Positions 42,205-51,685 of a stretch of DNA of 64,000 nucleotides are shown in pieces; position 1 is the stretch's first letter; the number at the start of each line of letters is the position of its first letter. A program made the translations under genes and the position numbers. The notes beneath the pieces were generated by a model. That model was not told the DNA's origin, made no database searches, and saw only the letters and a program-made list of their open reading frames with translations. The stretch lies in contig NZ_SPUJ01000001.1 in NCBI RefSeq assembly GCF_004522105.1, positions 992,001 to 1,056,000 on the forward strand, given 5' to 3'. This DNA is from Nocardioides sp. 1609 (GTDB taxonomy: Bacteria; Actinomycetota; Actinomycetes; Propionibacteriales; Nocardioidaceae).

Positions 42205-44181
42205 ATGCTCAGGCACCCGGTGCCACGGGTGCTCTGGGCAGCATCCGGCCTCCTGCTCGTCGCGGTGGCGACGACGCTGCTGCACGGCGTGCTCCCGTCC
42301 GACCTGACCAACGCGCTGTACATCGGGGTGAACGGCGGCGCGGCCGGGCTGGCGCTCGTCGGCGCCCGGCGCCACCAGGGCGCCCAGCGCCGGGTCGGGC
42401 TGCTCGTCGCCGCGGGACTGACGGTCTACGCCGCCGGCGACGTCGCGTACGCGATCGACGACGCGCACCGCGAGGTGCCGAACCCCGCCCCGGCCGACGC
42501 GCTCTACCTCGGCGCGATCGCGCTGCTCATCTGTGCCCTCCTCGTCGCCATCGCCTGGGGTGGCCGCGGCCGGCGGGTCGAGGTGGACGCCCTCATCGAC
42601 GCCCTCACGATCGTCGTGGTGTCGGTGCTCGTGCTGTGGGACGTGCGCACCCGGCTCGTCGAGGTCGACGACGACCGGTCGGCCCTCGCCCTCGCCGTCC
42701 TGACCGCCTACCCCGTCTCCGACGCGGTCCTGTTCGGGCTGCTGGTGCGGGTCGCGCTGGGCCGGCACCGTCGCGCGTGGGGCGGCGCCTGGCTGATCGC
42801 CGGGATCGGCTGCTGGCTCTGCTCCGACATCCTGATGCTGCTGGAGCGGCTCCCCGACCCCGACAACCCGCTGCTCAACCTCGGTTGGATGCTCGGCGGC
42901 CTCGCGATGTCGATCGCGCCCTGGGCGCCGAGCCGGGTGGAGACCACCGACGTCGCCCCGCCGCCGGCCGGCCGGGTCCTCGTCGCCATCCTGCCGCTCA
43001 GCGTCCCCACGGCGGTGCTGCTTCTGCCCCGCGACGACGTCGGCGCCTCCCCGACGGCGCTGTTCCTCGCGACGATCGCCCTGGTCGTGCTGGCGGTGGT
43101 GCGCACCGCCCGGCTGCTCCGCTCCGAGGCCCAGGCCCGGGCCGACCTCGAGGTCGCGCGCGACCAGGCCCTGGCGGCGTCCCGCGCGAAGTCGGAGTTC
43201 CTCGCCACCATGAGCCACGAGATCCGGACGCCGATGAACGGCGTCCTCGGGCTGACCGACCTCCTGCTCGCCGGAGACCTGGACGAGCGTCAGCGCCGGT
43301 ACGCCGACGGCGTCGCCGGCGCCGGCCGGGCCCTGATGACGATCATCAACGACCTCCTCGACTTCTCGAAGATCGAGGCCGGCCGGGTCGTCGTCGAGGA
43401 GGTCGGCTTCGACGCACGCCGCCTCCTCGACGAGGTCGCCGACCTCGCGATCGACCCGGTGCGCGCCGACGACCTCCGCCTGCTGGTCGAGTGCGACGTC
43501 CCGCGGCTGGTCGGCGACCCGTCGCGGCTGCGCCAGGTGCTGCTCAACCTCGCCGCGAACGCGGTGAAGTTCACGCCCAGCGGCGAGGTCCGGATCCGTG
43601 CCGAGATCACCGGGCGACGCGAGGACCGGGTCGAGGTCTGCTTCGAGGTCACCGACACCGGCATCGGCGTCGCCGCGGGCGACCTGCAGCGGATCTTCGA
43701 GCCGTTCGCGCAGGCCGACGCCTCGACGACCCGGGAGTTCGGCGGCACCGGCCTCGGCCTGAGCATCAGCCTGCGCCTGGTCGAGGCGATGGGCGGTGAC
43801 CTGCGGGCCGAGAGCACGCCGGGGCGCGGCAGCCGGTTCTGGTTCACCCTGCCGATGCGGGTCGCGCCGCCGCACCGCCGGGTCCTGCTCCTCGAGGACG
43901 GCGAGGTCAACCGGCTCGTCGCCGAGGGGATCCTCGCCCACCTCGACCACGACGTGGTCACTGGCGGCGACCCCGCCGACGTCGACGTCGTGGTCGCCGA
44001 CCTCGGCCGGCTGGGCGACCTCGACCTGGGCGGCACCCCGACGATCGGCATCGCGACCGGCGTCGACGACGCCGTCCGGGAGCGGGCCCGGGCCGCGGGC
44101 CTGGTGACCGTCGTCGACAAGCCGATCCAGCCCGACGCGCTGGCCGCCGCGCTCGCGCTCGCGGCCGGGGTGCCGCGCTGA
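42205..44181 (+). CDS. Hybrid histidine kinase with shortened receiver domain
   Basis: A 658-residue protein. Residues 1-310 hold about nine membrane helices with short loops, a sensor region not recognised. HisKA follows with the phosphorylated His338 in [14 protein letters not shown], then a full HATPase_c with N box [12 protein letters not shown]1 DTGIG and G2 GTGLGLSI. The C-terminal ~95 residues resemble a receiver ([17 protein letters not shown] at the start, DKPIQPDAL at the end) but are about 25 residues short and have no second helix; the phosphoacceptor is probably Asp in VVADLG. No response regulator is adjacent. Confidence 0.9.
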   Translation: MLRHPVPRVLWAASGLLLVAVATTLLHGVLPSDLTNALYIGVNGGAAGLALVGARRHQGAQRRVGLLVAAGLTVYAAGDVAYAIDDAHREVPNPAPADALYLGAIALLICALLVAIAWGGRGRRVEVDALIDALTIVVVSVLVLWDVRTRLVEVDDDRSALALAVLTAYPVSDAVLFGLLVRVALGRHRRAWGGAWLIAGIGCWLCSDILMLLERLPDPDNPLLNLGWMLGGLAMSIAPWAPSRVETTDVAPPPAGRVLVAILPLSVPTAVLLLPRDDVGASPTALFLATIALVVLAVVRTARLLRSEAQARADLEVARDQALAASRAKSEFLATMSHEIRTPMNGVLGLTDLLLAGDLDERQRRYADGVAGAGRALMTIINDLLDFSKIEAGRVVVEEVGFDARRLLDEVADLAIDPVRADDLRLLVECDVPRLVGDPSRLRQVLLNLAANAVKFTPSGEVRIRAEITGRREDRVEVCFEVTDTGIGVAAGDLQRIFEPFAQADASTTREFGGTGLGLSISLRLVEAMGGDLRAESTPGRGSRFWFTLPMRVAPPHRRVLLLEDGEVNRLVAEGILAHLDHDVVTGGDPADVDVVVADLGRLGDLDLGGTPTIGIATGVDDAVRERARAAGLVTVVDKPIQPDALAAALALAAGVPR

Positions 44182-44188
44182 CGCCTTG

Positions 44189-44255
44189 GGGGTAGTCCCG
44201 GACGATCGGCCCCACTTCCTGCTCGAGACAGGGGCCGATCGTCCGGGACTACCCC
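44189..44255. terminator. Perfect 25-bp inverted repeat between convergent genes
   Basis: Arms 44189-44213 and 44231-44255 are perfectly complementary over 25 bases around a 17-base loop. It begins eight bases after the histidine kinase stop and lies before the stop of the converging ABC ATPase gene, so a bidirectional terminator is the likeliest role. No T tract follows, as is common in high-GC actinobacteria. Confidence 0.75.
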
Positions 44256-44275
44256 GACGGCCCCGGGCCGACGGG

Positions 44276-45057
<782 letters not shown>

Positions 45058-45061
<4 letters not shown>

Positions 45062-46575
45062 ACGACGTACCTCCCCAGCTTCTTCTCGAGGCGTTCCTGA
45101 CCCAGCGACATGAGGAAGCAGACCACCCAGAAGTAGAGCGCCGCGACCACGTACAGCAACAGGAACTCGTTGCTCACGGACGCGGCGTTCTGGGCGACGC
45201 GGAACATGTCGGTGACCAGCACGACGGAGACCAGCGAGGTGTCCTTGACCAGCGACAGCAGGGTGTTCGACAGCGGCGGGACGGCGATCCGGGAGGCCTG
45301 GGGCAGCACGATGCGGCGCATCAGCTGGGCGTAGCCCATGCCGATGGTGGTCGCGGCCTCGAACTGGCCCCGCGGGACCGAGAGGATCGAGCCGCGGATG
45401 ATCTCGGCCGCGTACCCGCCGACGTTGAGGCTCAGCGCGAGGCAGGCCGCGACGAACCCGGGGAGCTTGACGCCGACCTGGGGCAGTCCGTAGAAGACGA
45501 TGAAGAGCTGCACCAGCAGCGGCGTCCCGCGGATGATCGAGATGTAGATCCGCGCCGGCACGCTGAGGACGAGCAGCGACGAGATCCGGGCCAGCGCCAC
45601 GGCGAGCGCGATCACCAGGCCGATCGCGAAGCTGATGATGGTGAGCGGGATGTTGGTGCGCACCAGCTCGAGCAGCATCGGGCCGACCGCGTCGCCGATG
45701 ACCTCCGCCTTGGTCCGACCGCTGTTCGAGCCCTCGACCGAGACCTCGCCGTCCTGCTCCTCGACGGAGACGTCGGTGGTGAAGTAGCCCTCGGAGATCT
45801 CGGCGAGCGTCCCGTCCGCGGCGAGCGCGGCCAGCGCCTCGTCGGCCTCGCGCTGGAGGTCGGGGTCGGACTGGCGGAAGACGAAGGCCTGGCGGCTGAC
45901 CTCGTCGTCGGTCTCGCCGACGATCTTGACGTCGTCAGACCCCGTGGAGGCGAGGTAGTCCAGGACGGCGATGTTGTCGTTGACGATCACGTCGACGCGG
46001 CCCTGCACGAGCAGCTCGGCGGCCTGGGCGAACCCCTCGACCGACTGCACCTCGGCACCGGCGTCGCGCGCCACCTGGGCCCAGTTGCTGGTCTCGGACT
46101 GCGCGGCGACCTTGCCGTCGAGGTCGTCGAGCGAGGTGATGTCGTCGGTGCCCGCGGCGGTGACGATGACGCCGCGCGAGTAGGTGTAGGGGACCGAGAA
46201 GAGGTAGCGCGCCTCGCGCTCGGGGTTGATGGTCACCTGGTTGGCGATCACGTCGATGCGCTCGGAGTCGAGGGCCGGGAAGAGCGCGTCGAAGGTGCCC
46301 TCCTCGAACCGGAGGTCCCAGCCGGCCTCCTCGGCGACCGCCTCGATGACGTCGATGTCGTAGCCGGTCAGGTCGCCCGACCCCGTCGGCTTGTAGGAGA
46401 ACGGCGGGTAGGTGCCCTCGGTGCCGACCCGGACCACCGGCCGGTCGGCCTCGCCGTCGGCGTGGGCCGGCGTCCCTGCGACCACCGCCAGGGCGGTGAG
46501 GAGCAGCACGAACGACACGGCCAGCAGGCGGGTCGTGCGGTCTCGTGCGCGCACCGGCGGATCCTCTCGACGCAC
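45058..46575 (-). CDS. Fused amino-acid binding protein/ABC permease
   Basis: A 505-residue fusion. After a signal/anchor helix (about 17-37), a family 3 extracellular solute-binding domain spans about 45-270 (VGTEGTYPPFSYKPTGSGDL, VIANQVTINPEREARYLFS), then a permease domain of the HisM/GlnP type with about five helices (about 310-505), with the EAA-type loop GGYAAEIIRGSILSVPRGQF. Both functions are usually separate proteins. It is the first gene of the two-gene importer. TAACTT on the minus strand, near 46620, may be its -10. Confidence 0.92.
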
Positions 46576-46836
46576 TCCGGGACAGGTCGCGGCCCTCGAT
46601 CAGGACCGAGTCTCTCAAGTTACACCAGTGCCCGGGGGTTGGCGCCGGGGTGGACGCCCGGCGGGTGGTGGAGATAATCGGTCCGGCAACTCGGGTTGGT
46701 GCAGCGTCTCCTCCGGCGCTCTCAAGTCGCTCCCCCGAGGCGCCGAGAACCGATCTGAGACCGGTTGCGGGCCATGGGGCCGCCCCCGGCCCACCGTCCC
46801 CCGAGCGCCCCCCGGCCGCATCCCCAGGAGCTTCCC

Positions 46837-47706
46837 GTGCCCCTCCGCACCCGCACCTCCCGCCCCACCCGCCGCCTCGCCGGCGTCGTCACCGCGGTCG
46901 TCGCGGCCGCTGCGTCGTCCCTCGTGCTCACGGCGCCCTCCGGCCAGGCGACGGCGCCGACCCAGCGAGCCGTGACGCACTGGTCCGACCTCGCGATCGC
47001 GAACCCGGCGACGTTCCCGGTGACCGAGCTGGTCGGTCAGTTCCCGCTGCCCAAGCTCAAGGCGACCGAGGTGCACCTGAGCCTGTCGACGTGGGGCTAC
47101 CGCTACCAGGCGGGGATGGCCGACAACCGGCTCACGATCACCGAGGTCGACGGCGGGCTGCGCTTCGTCGACACCGCGGCCCGCTCGTGGGCCAAGCTGC
47201 CCCGCACGTGCACCCGGCTGGAGATCGGGCGCTCCGCCGCCGCGCAGTGCCCGATCCCGTCGGCGTTCGCGGGCGGCATGTTCATCGAGACGTGGCCGAA
47301 GCTCGGCAACGACACCATCGACGCCAGCGCGCTCTCCTCCCGCTTCCGCCTGTGGGCCCTGACCGACGACGGCCGCGACACCGTGCGCGGCGGCGCGGGC
47401 AACGACTTCATCAACACCGCCTTCATGGCCGACCGCGCCTGGGGCGGCGCGGGTGAGGACTGGATCCGGGTCGGCACCGGCGCCAACGAGATCTACGGCG
47501 ACGCCGGCAACGACCGGCTCGTCGGCGGCGACGACGGCGACCGCATCCACGGTGGCGACGGTGACGACCGCCTCGGCGGGCTCCTCGGGAACGACACCCT
47601 GTGGGGCGACGCGGGCGCCGACGTCCTGGTCGGCGGACCCGGCTCCGACATCGCCTACCTCGACGCCACCGACCGGGCGCGCGAGGTCGAGTCGATGCGG
47701 CGCTGA
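46837..47706 (+). CDS. Secreted RTX-type calcium-binding protein
   Basis: A 289-residue exported protein starting at a GTG with CAGGAG upstream. After the signal peptide (about 1-40), a unique beta-rich part spans about 45-175; four cysteines are not seen apart from RTCTRL and AAQCPIP, which may pair. The C-terminal ~110 residues have glycine/aspartate nonapeptide repeats (RGGAGNDFI, GDAGNDRLVGGDDGDRIHGG, GDDRLGGLLGNDTLWGDAGA) that fold as a calcium-filled beta roll. No toxin or lipase motif is seen. Secretion appears to be by Sec, not type I. Confidence 0.85.
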   Translation: MPLRTRTSRPTRRLAGVVTAVVAAAASSLVLTAPSGQATAPTQRAVTHWSDLAIANPATFPVTELVGQFPLPKLKATEVHLSLSTWGYRYQAGMADNRLTITEVDGGLRFVDTAARSWAKLPRTCTRLEIGRSAAAQCPIPSAFAGGMFIETWPKLGNDTIDASALSSRFRLWALTDDGRDTVRGGAGNDFINTAFMADRAWGGAGEDWIRVGTGANEIYGDAGNDRLVGGDDGDRIHGGDGDDRLGGLLGNDTLWGDAGADVLVGGPGSDIAYLDATDRAREVESMRR

Positions 47707-47749
47707 GCCACCCCGGACCCGGGAGTCGCCGGTGGGTGAGGCTGGGGCC

Positions 47750-48523
47750 GTGGCCTACTTCCGTCGGACCGGTCCCGCGACGTTCCTCGCCACCCAGCAC
47801 GTGGGTGGGGCCTGGGACCCGCGCGCCCAGCACGTCGCGCCGGCGCTCGGGCTGCTGGCGCACGCCGTCGAGGTCGACCGCGACCGGCGCCGCGACGACG
47901 GGCTGGTGCTCGGGCGGCTGGCCTACGACATCCTCGGCACCGTCGCGGTGGCCGAGGTGGAGGTCGCGGTCGACGTCGTCCGGGCCGGTCGGACGATCGA
48001 GCTCGTCGAGGCGACCCTGACCCACGGCGGGCGCGTCGTCGTCCGGCTGCGGGCCTGGTCGCTGCAGCCCGGCGACACCCGCGACGTCGCGGCGACGTCG
48101 CTCGCCACGATCGCGCCGCCCGACGCGCATCCCGCCTGGGACGCCTCCACGGTGTGGCCGGGCGGCTTCATCGGGTCGGTCGAGGTCCGGCGCCTCGAGA
48201 CCGCGCCGGGCCGGGCGACGTCCTGGGTGCGCAGCGACGTCCCGCTGCTGGCCGACGAGCCGGTCAGCGACCTCGCCTCGGCGGCGCGGCTCCTCGACAT
48301 CGCCAACGGGTTGACCGTCCGGGCCGATCCGGCCCGGGTCGCCTTCCCCAACGTCGACCTCACCGCCCACCTGACGAGGTCGCCGCGCGGCGAGTGGGTC
48401 GGCCTCGACACCTCCGTCACCTTCGGCCCCGGGGGCCTCGGCGTCACGAGCAGCGTGCTGCACGACGTGCACGGTCCGGTCGGCACGCTCGCCCAGCTCC
48501 TCACCGTGCGGCCGACGGGGTAA
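47750..48523 (+). CDS. Acyl-CoA thioesterase-like hotdog protein
   Basis: A 257-residue double-hotdog protein similar in plan to the one at 40738: N-terminal half with GAWDPRAQHVAPALGLLAHA and VEVAVDVVRAGRTIELVEAT, second half starting WPGGFIGSVEVRRL and ending FGPGGLGVTSSVLHDVHGPV. Family members bind or hydrolyse acyl-CoA. The GTG at 47750 is chosen; another GTG at 47732 is in frame. It is followed by a 30-base gap and then the guanidine riboswitch. Confidence 0.75.
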   Translation: MAYFRRTGPATFLATQHVGGAWDPRAQHVAPALGLLAHAVEVDRDRRRDDGLVLGRLAYDILGTVAVAEVEVAVDVVRAGRTIELVEATLTHGGRVVVRLRAWSLQPGDTRDVAATSLATIAPPDAHPAWDASTVWPGGFIGSVEVRRLETAPGRATSWVRSDVPLLADEPVSDLASAARLLDIANGLTVRADPARVAFPNVDLTAHLTRSPRGEWVGLDTSVTFGPGGLGVTSSVLHDVHGPVGTLAQLLTVRPTG

Positions 48524-48552
48524 CCTCGTCGACGTCGGCCCACGAGCGGCCG

Positions 48553-48592
48553 CCGGACGAGGGAGCCGTACCCGGCACGCGACAAGACGGCC
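48553..48592 (+). ncRNA. Guanidine-III (mini-ykkC type III) riboswitch
   Basis: The stretch starting CCGGACGAGG, continuing CCGTACCCGG and ending GACAAGACGGCC matches the guanidine-III riboswitch almost base for base, a class best known from actinobacteria such as Thermobifida. The conserved pseudoknot segments (CCGGACGAGG with ACCCGG and CCGT with ACGG) are all present. It is followed immediately by GAGGAG (48595-48600) and the exporter ATG at 48610, as expected for translational control by guanidinium. Confidence 0.9.
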
Positions 48593-48609
48593 ACGAGGAG
48601 TGGTCGGTC

Positions 48610-48925
48610 ATGGCGTGGATCGTGCTGGTGGTCTCCGGAGTCTTGGAGGCCGTGTGGGCGCTCGCCCTCGGCCGGAGCGAGGGCTTCACCCGGGTCGGGC
48701 CCACCGTCGTCTTCGGCGTCGCGCTCGCCGCGAGCATGGCCGGGCTCGCCGTGGCCATGCGCACGCTCCCGATCGGTACGGCCTACGCCGTCTGGGTCGG
48801 CATCGGCGCCACCTTGACGGTGGCGGTCAGCATGGCGACCGGCGACGAGCCGGTGTCGGTGCTGCGCGTGCTGCTCCTGGTCGGGCTGGTGGGCCTGCAT
48901 CGTCGGGCTCAAGCTCGCCCACTGA
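48610..48925 (+). CDS. gdx: Guanidinium exporter Gdx (SMR family), frameshifted at 3' end
   Basis: A four-helix SMR transporter of the Gdx/SugE type. The central Glu13 and the GTAYAVWVGIGA stretch are present. The zero-frame protein diverges after VLLLVGLVG into HRRAQARPLSPVCC and would run to 48972. One extra C near 48896 (GGCCTGC) explains this: skipping it gives CIVGLKLAH and a stop at 48923-48925, the standard ending of the last helix. The insertion is either a sequencing error or a real inactivation. Guanidinium export is inferred from family plus the riboswitch. Confidence 0.85.
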
Positions 48926-48955
48926 GCCCGGTGTGCTGCGCGGATCGCCCCGGGC

Positions 48956-49624
48956 TCAGTCCTCGACCTTGATGCCCCACGCCCGGGCGAGCAGCGGCGC
49001 GAGCAGGCTCAGCTGCGTGGGGTTGACGGTCGCCCCGCGCAGGCCCTCGAGCCCGCGGACCTCCCCCAGGTCGGCACCGCGGAGGTCGAGGTGCTGCAGC
49101 GTCGCGCCCTGCAGGTCGAGGGTGGCGACCCGGGTGCCGTCGAGCCGGACGCGGCGCACGTCGGCCTGGCCGAGGTCGAGCTCCTCGACGACGCAGTCGG
49201 TGAGGGCGACGTCGAGGAGCTCGGCCCCGCGAAGGTTGAGGTAGCCGAGCTTGCAGCCGACGAGGTGCACCGAGCGCCACGACGTCTCGTAGGCCTCGAC
49301 CGAACCGAGCCGCGAGCCCTCGACACGCACGTCGCGCCACTGGCTGCGCGGCACGCGCACCACGGGGACGTCGAGCCGCTCGAACGTGGTGTCGTGCAGG
49401 CGCGCCGACCTCCCGTCGGCCTCGCGCGCCACGACGCCCCGGAAGCGGCACTCCCGGACGACGGCCGAGGAGAGCACGAGGCTCGGCACCTGCACGTCGT
49501 CGAAGGCGAGACCGTCGAGGTCGGCGCCCGCGACGAGCTCGTCGGCCGAGGCGTCGGTCAGGTCGGTGTGGACGACGGCGGCGATCCGCGGGGGCTCGGT
49601 GGTGACGCGGCGACGGGGAGGCAC
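48956..49624 (-). CDS. Pentapeptide-repeat protein
   Basis: A 222-residue protein with about 25 imperfect pentapeptide repeats of the A(D/N)LxX kind, clearest at LGYLNLRGAELLDVALTDCV and DLQGATLQHLDLRGADLGEV, which would form a right-handed beta helix. Some family members mimic DNA and protect gyrase from quinolones; most have no assigned role. Starts at the GTG at 49624, eight bases after TAACGT, probably leaderless. Convergent with gdx: the intact gdx frame would stop 30 bases before this gene ends. Confidence 0.82.
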   Translation of the reverse strand: MPPRRRVTTEPPRIAAVVHTDLTDASADELVAGADLDGLAFDDVQVPSLVLSSAVVRECRFRGVVAREADGRSARLHDTTFERLDVPVVRVPRSQWRDVRVEGSRLGSVEAYETSWRSVHLVGCKLGYLNLRGAELLDVALTDCVVEELDLGQADVRRVRLDGTRVATLDLQGATLQHLDLRGADLGEVRGLEGLRGATVNPTQLSLLAPLLARAWGIKVED

Positions 49625-49632
49625 GGTGCCGG

Positions 49633-49638
49633 ACGTTA
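49633..49638 (-). promoter_or_regulatory. -10 element for leaderless pentapeptide gene
   Basis: TAACGT on the minus strand lies eight bases before the GTG start. Confidence 0.55.
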
Positions 49639-49706
49639 CCGACCGGCACCGACACCGGCCCACCCGGCGGCGGGCGCGTCGTGCCCCGCCGGACCGGCCC
49701 GCGCCG

Positions 49707-49712
49707 TACTCT
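49707..49712 (+). promoter_or_regulatory. -10 element for leaderless HNH gene
   Basis: TACTCT ends six bases before the GTG at 49719; no Shine-Dalgarno is present. Confidence 0.6.
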
Positions 49713-49718
49713 CGCGCC

Positions 49719-50063
49719 GTGCCGTCCCGCAGCCGATCCGCGACCCGTGCCCGGCGCCGCCAGCGGCGGATGTCGAAGGTGGAGCACGACCTCACCGACA
49801 CCCAGTGGGCCGCGCTCCAGGCGGCCTGGGGCGGGTGCGGGTACTGCGGCGCGACCGACCGGGCGCTCCAGAAGGACTGCCTGCTGCCGATCTCTCGCGG
49901 CGGCCGCTACACGCTCGCGAACGTCGTCCCGGCCTGCGGCTCGTGCAACGCGAGCAAGTGCAACCTCGAGGTCACCACGTGGATGCGCCGCAAGAAGCTC
50001 GACGAGGGCGTCTTCCTGGTGCGCCAGGTCGAGGTGGCGCGCACGGTCGCGGCGACCCCCTGA
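49719..50063 (+). CDS. Small HNH endonuclease-like protein
   Basis: A 114-residue protein: basic N-terminus (RSRSATRARRRQRR), then a zinc-stabilised HNH-like fold with Cys40/Cys43 (GCGYCG), KDCLLPISRGGRYTLANVVP and Cys73/Cys76 (ACGSCNASK). The usual HNH first His is replaced by Leu-Pro (DCLLPIS), as in the SRGG-type subgroup where a nearby residue takes its place; Asn68 is kept. It could nick DNA, but it may also be a plain DNA-binding zinc fold. The GTG start is supported by the -10 at 49707. Confidence 0.78.
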   Translation: MPSRSRSATRARRRQRRMSKVEHDLTDTQWAALQAAWGGCGYCGATDRALQKDCLLPISRGGRYTLANVVPACGSCNASKCNLEVTTWMRRKKLDEGVFLVRQVEVARTVAATP

Positions 50064-50192
50064 GCCGTGCGTCGGGGAACGGTCCTGTCGTCGCTGCCGG
50101 TGGCGACGACCGCGACGTCGTGCGGGACGTGCTCGCCTCGGCCGCCGACGACTCGGTCGACGGCGGGTTCCAGCCGATCCCCTGAGGCGCCC

Positions 50193-50198
50193 TAGCCT
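50193..50198 (+). promoter_or_regulatory. -10 element for leaderless DinB gene
   Basis: TAGCCT ends seven bases before the GTG at 50206. Confidence 0.6.
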
Positions 50199-50205
50199 GG
50201 CCTGC

Positions 50206-50727
50206 GTGAACACCTTCGTCGCCGGCGAGCGGGCCACGCTCGAGGAACGGCTGGACCTCCAGCGCACCGAGATCGCCGGCCTGCTGGCCGACGTCGACGA
50301 GGACGGCGCCCGTGCGCGGCTCGTCCCCTCCCTCACCACCGTCCTGGGGCTGGTCAAGCACGCCACGTTCGTCGAGCTGGTGTGGTTCCACGCGCGCCTC
50401 GCGGGCCGCACGCGCGCCGAGGTCGGGCTTCCCGACACCGTCGAGGAGAGCTTCACGCTGGAGGCAGACGACACCGTGGGGTCGGTGCGGGCGGCGTACG
50501 TCGCGGCCTGCGAGCACTCGCGGGCGGTGGCGGTCGGCCACGACCTCGACACGACGGTCGAGTGGCACCAGGGTCCGGTCAGCCTGCGGTGGATCTACGG
50601 GCACATGATCGCGGAGCTCGCCCGGCACGCCGGCCACGGCGACATCCTGCTCGAGCAGCTGGCCGCCCGGGAGGTCGCGACGACCTCCCACTCCTCGACC
50701 GACGAGGTCAGCCGGCTTCCTTCTTGA
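50206..50727 (+). CDS. DinB family protein (DUF664)
   Basis: A 173-residue four-helix-bundle protein. Metal-binding His candidates are in GLVKHATFVELVWF (about residue 50) and in WIYGHMIAELARHAGHGDIL (about 130-150), the second and third ligands of the DinB fold. It is similar in layout to the DinB protein at 21897, and both may belong to the mycothiol-dependent S-transferase group; no substrate is known. Its 3' end overlaps the converging whiB gene by 20 bases. Confidence 0.82.
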   Translation: MNTFVAGERATLEERLDLQRTEIAGLLADVDEDGARARLVPSLTTVLGLVKHATFVELVWFHARLAGRTRAEVGLPDTVEESFTLEADDTVGSVRAAYVAACEHSRAVAVGHDLDTTVEWHQGPVSLRWIYGHMIAELARHAGHGDILLEQLAAREVATTSHSSTDEVSRLPS

Positions 50728-50962
50728 TCCTGCGGCGCTCACGCTCGGAGTAGCCGCCCCAGATCCCGAACCGCTCGTCGTTCTCGAGGGCGGCCTCGAG
50801 GCACTCGGTGCGCACCTCGCACGTCTGGCAGACCTTCTTGGCCTCCCGCGTCGATCCGCCCTTCTCGGGGAAGAACGCCTCGGGGTCGGTCTGCGCGCAC
50901 AGCGCACGCTCCTGCCAACCCGCCGGGTCGGCGTCGTCGAGGAGCAGGAAGAGCTCTCGCAC
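50708..50962 (-). CDS. whiB2: WhiB2/WhmD-type iron-sulfur regulator
   Basis: An 84-residue WhiB protein. Four cysteines (22, 45, 48, 54) bind a 4Fe-4S cluster; the GIWGG turn (66-70) and the basic SERERRRIKKE tail touch sigma factor and DNA. The pattern RALCAQTDPEAFFPEKGGST is that of WhiB2 (WhmD in mycobacteria, WhiB in streptomycetes), needed for septation and sporulation. GTG at 50962 is preceded by GGAGG at a good distance. It is transcribed alone. Confidence 0.92.
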   Translation of the reverse strand: MRELFLLLDDADPAGWQERALCAQTDPEAFFPEKGGSTREAKKVCQTCEVRTECLEAALENDERFGIWGGYSERERRRIKKEAG

Positions 50963-51198
50963 GTCACGACCTCCGACCTGGTTGCTGGTGGGTCGACGGA
51001 CCGGCCGACCACCACGGAGATTACACGGGTGTGGTTCGCCCCGCAGCCGGACGGGTAACCCGACGCCGGGTGGACGGCGGCCGGGCGCCGTCCCGGTCGG
51101 GCACGGGCCGGCGCGGCAGCCGCACCCCACCGATGACGTCGCCCCGTCGGCGGAGTCGGTACCCGGTGACGACCACCGCGAGGAGGGAGCAGCACGAC

Positions 51199-51597
51199 AT
51201 GACCGACGACGAGACGCAGATCCGCACCCTGGTCGAGGGCTGGGCACGCGCTGTCCACCACGGCGACCTAGCCGGGGTGCTGGCCGACCACGCCGACGAC
51301 ATCGTGATGTACGACGTCCCGCCACCGCACGAGGGCGTCCGTGGCATCGACGCCTACCGCGACACCTGGCCCGACTTCTTCCGGTGGCAGGCCTCGGGCG
51401 CGTGCTTCGACATCACGTCGTTGGAGGTGACGGCAGGTCCGGACGTGGCGTGGGCGCACGCCCTGCTGCGTTGCGGCACCACGGACGAGCTCGACACGAA
51501 CCCGGCCCGCCGCCTGCGACTCACCCTCGGACTGCGTCGCGAGCGGGGCCGCTGGGTCGTCGCGCACGAACACCACTCGTTCCCGGTCGAGGTGTGA
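51199..51597 (+). CDS. SnoaL-like/NTF2-fold protein
   Basis: A 132-residue protein of the SnoaL-like (YybH-type) group: helix TQIRTLVEGWARAVHHGDLA, followed by GVLADHADDIVMYDVPPPHE and four strands ending RLRLTLGLRRERGRWVVAHE. The fold serves as ketosteroid isomerase-like or polyketide cyclase-like; here no substrate is implied. AGGAGGGAG lies upstream of the ATG. Transcribed alone, between whiB2 and the glycanase gene. Confidence 0.8.
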   Translation: MTDDETQIRTLVEGWARAVHHGDLAGVLADHADDIVMYDVPPPHEGVRGIDAYRDTWPDFFRWQASGACFDITSLEVTAGPDVAWAHALLRCGTTDELDTNPARRLRLTLGLRRERGRWVVAHEHHSFPVEV

Positions 51598-51672
51598 CCG
51601 GCCACGGCCTCCGGGCCGGCAGGCGCCCTGGTCACGCCGCCGGCACCGTGGCCGGCGTCCCCGTCACGTTGC

Positions 51673-51678
51673 TAGCCT
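51673..51678 (+). promoter_or_regulatory. -10 element for leaderless glycanase gene
   Basis: TAGCCT ends seven bases before the GTG at 51686. Confidence 0.55.
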
Positions 51679-51685
51679 GCGCGAC

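Noticed and set aside
46576..46836. Riboswitch between the ABC transporter and the RTX gene
   Set aside because: Several short hairpins are possible, but no conserved core of any class I know could be matched.
50064..50205. Short open frame ending DDSVDGGFQPIP before the DinB gene
   Set aside because: No start signal, no family pattern; the plausible 30 codons are too few to support a gene.
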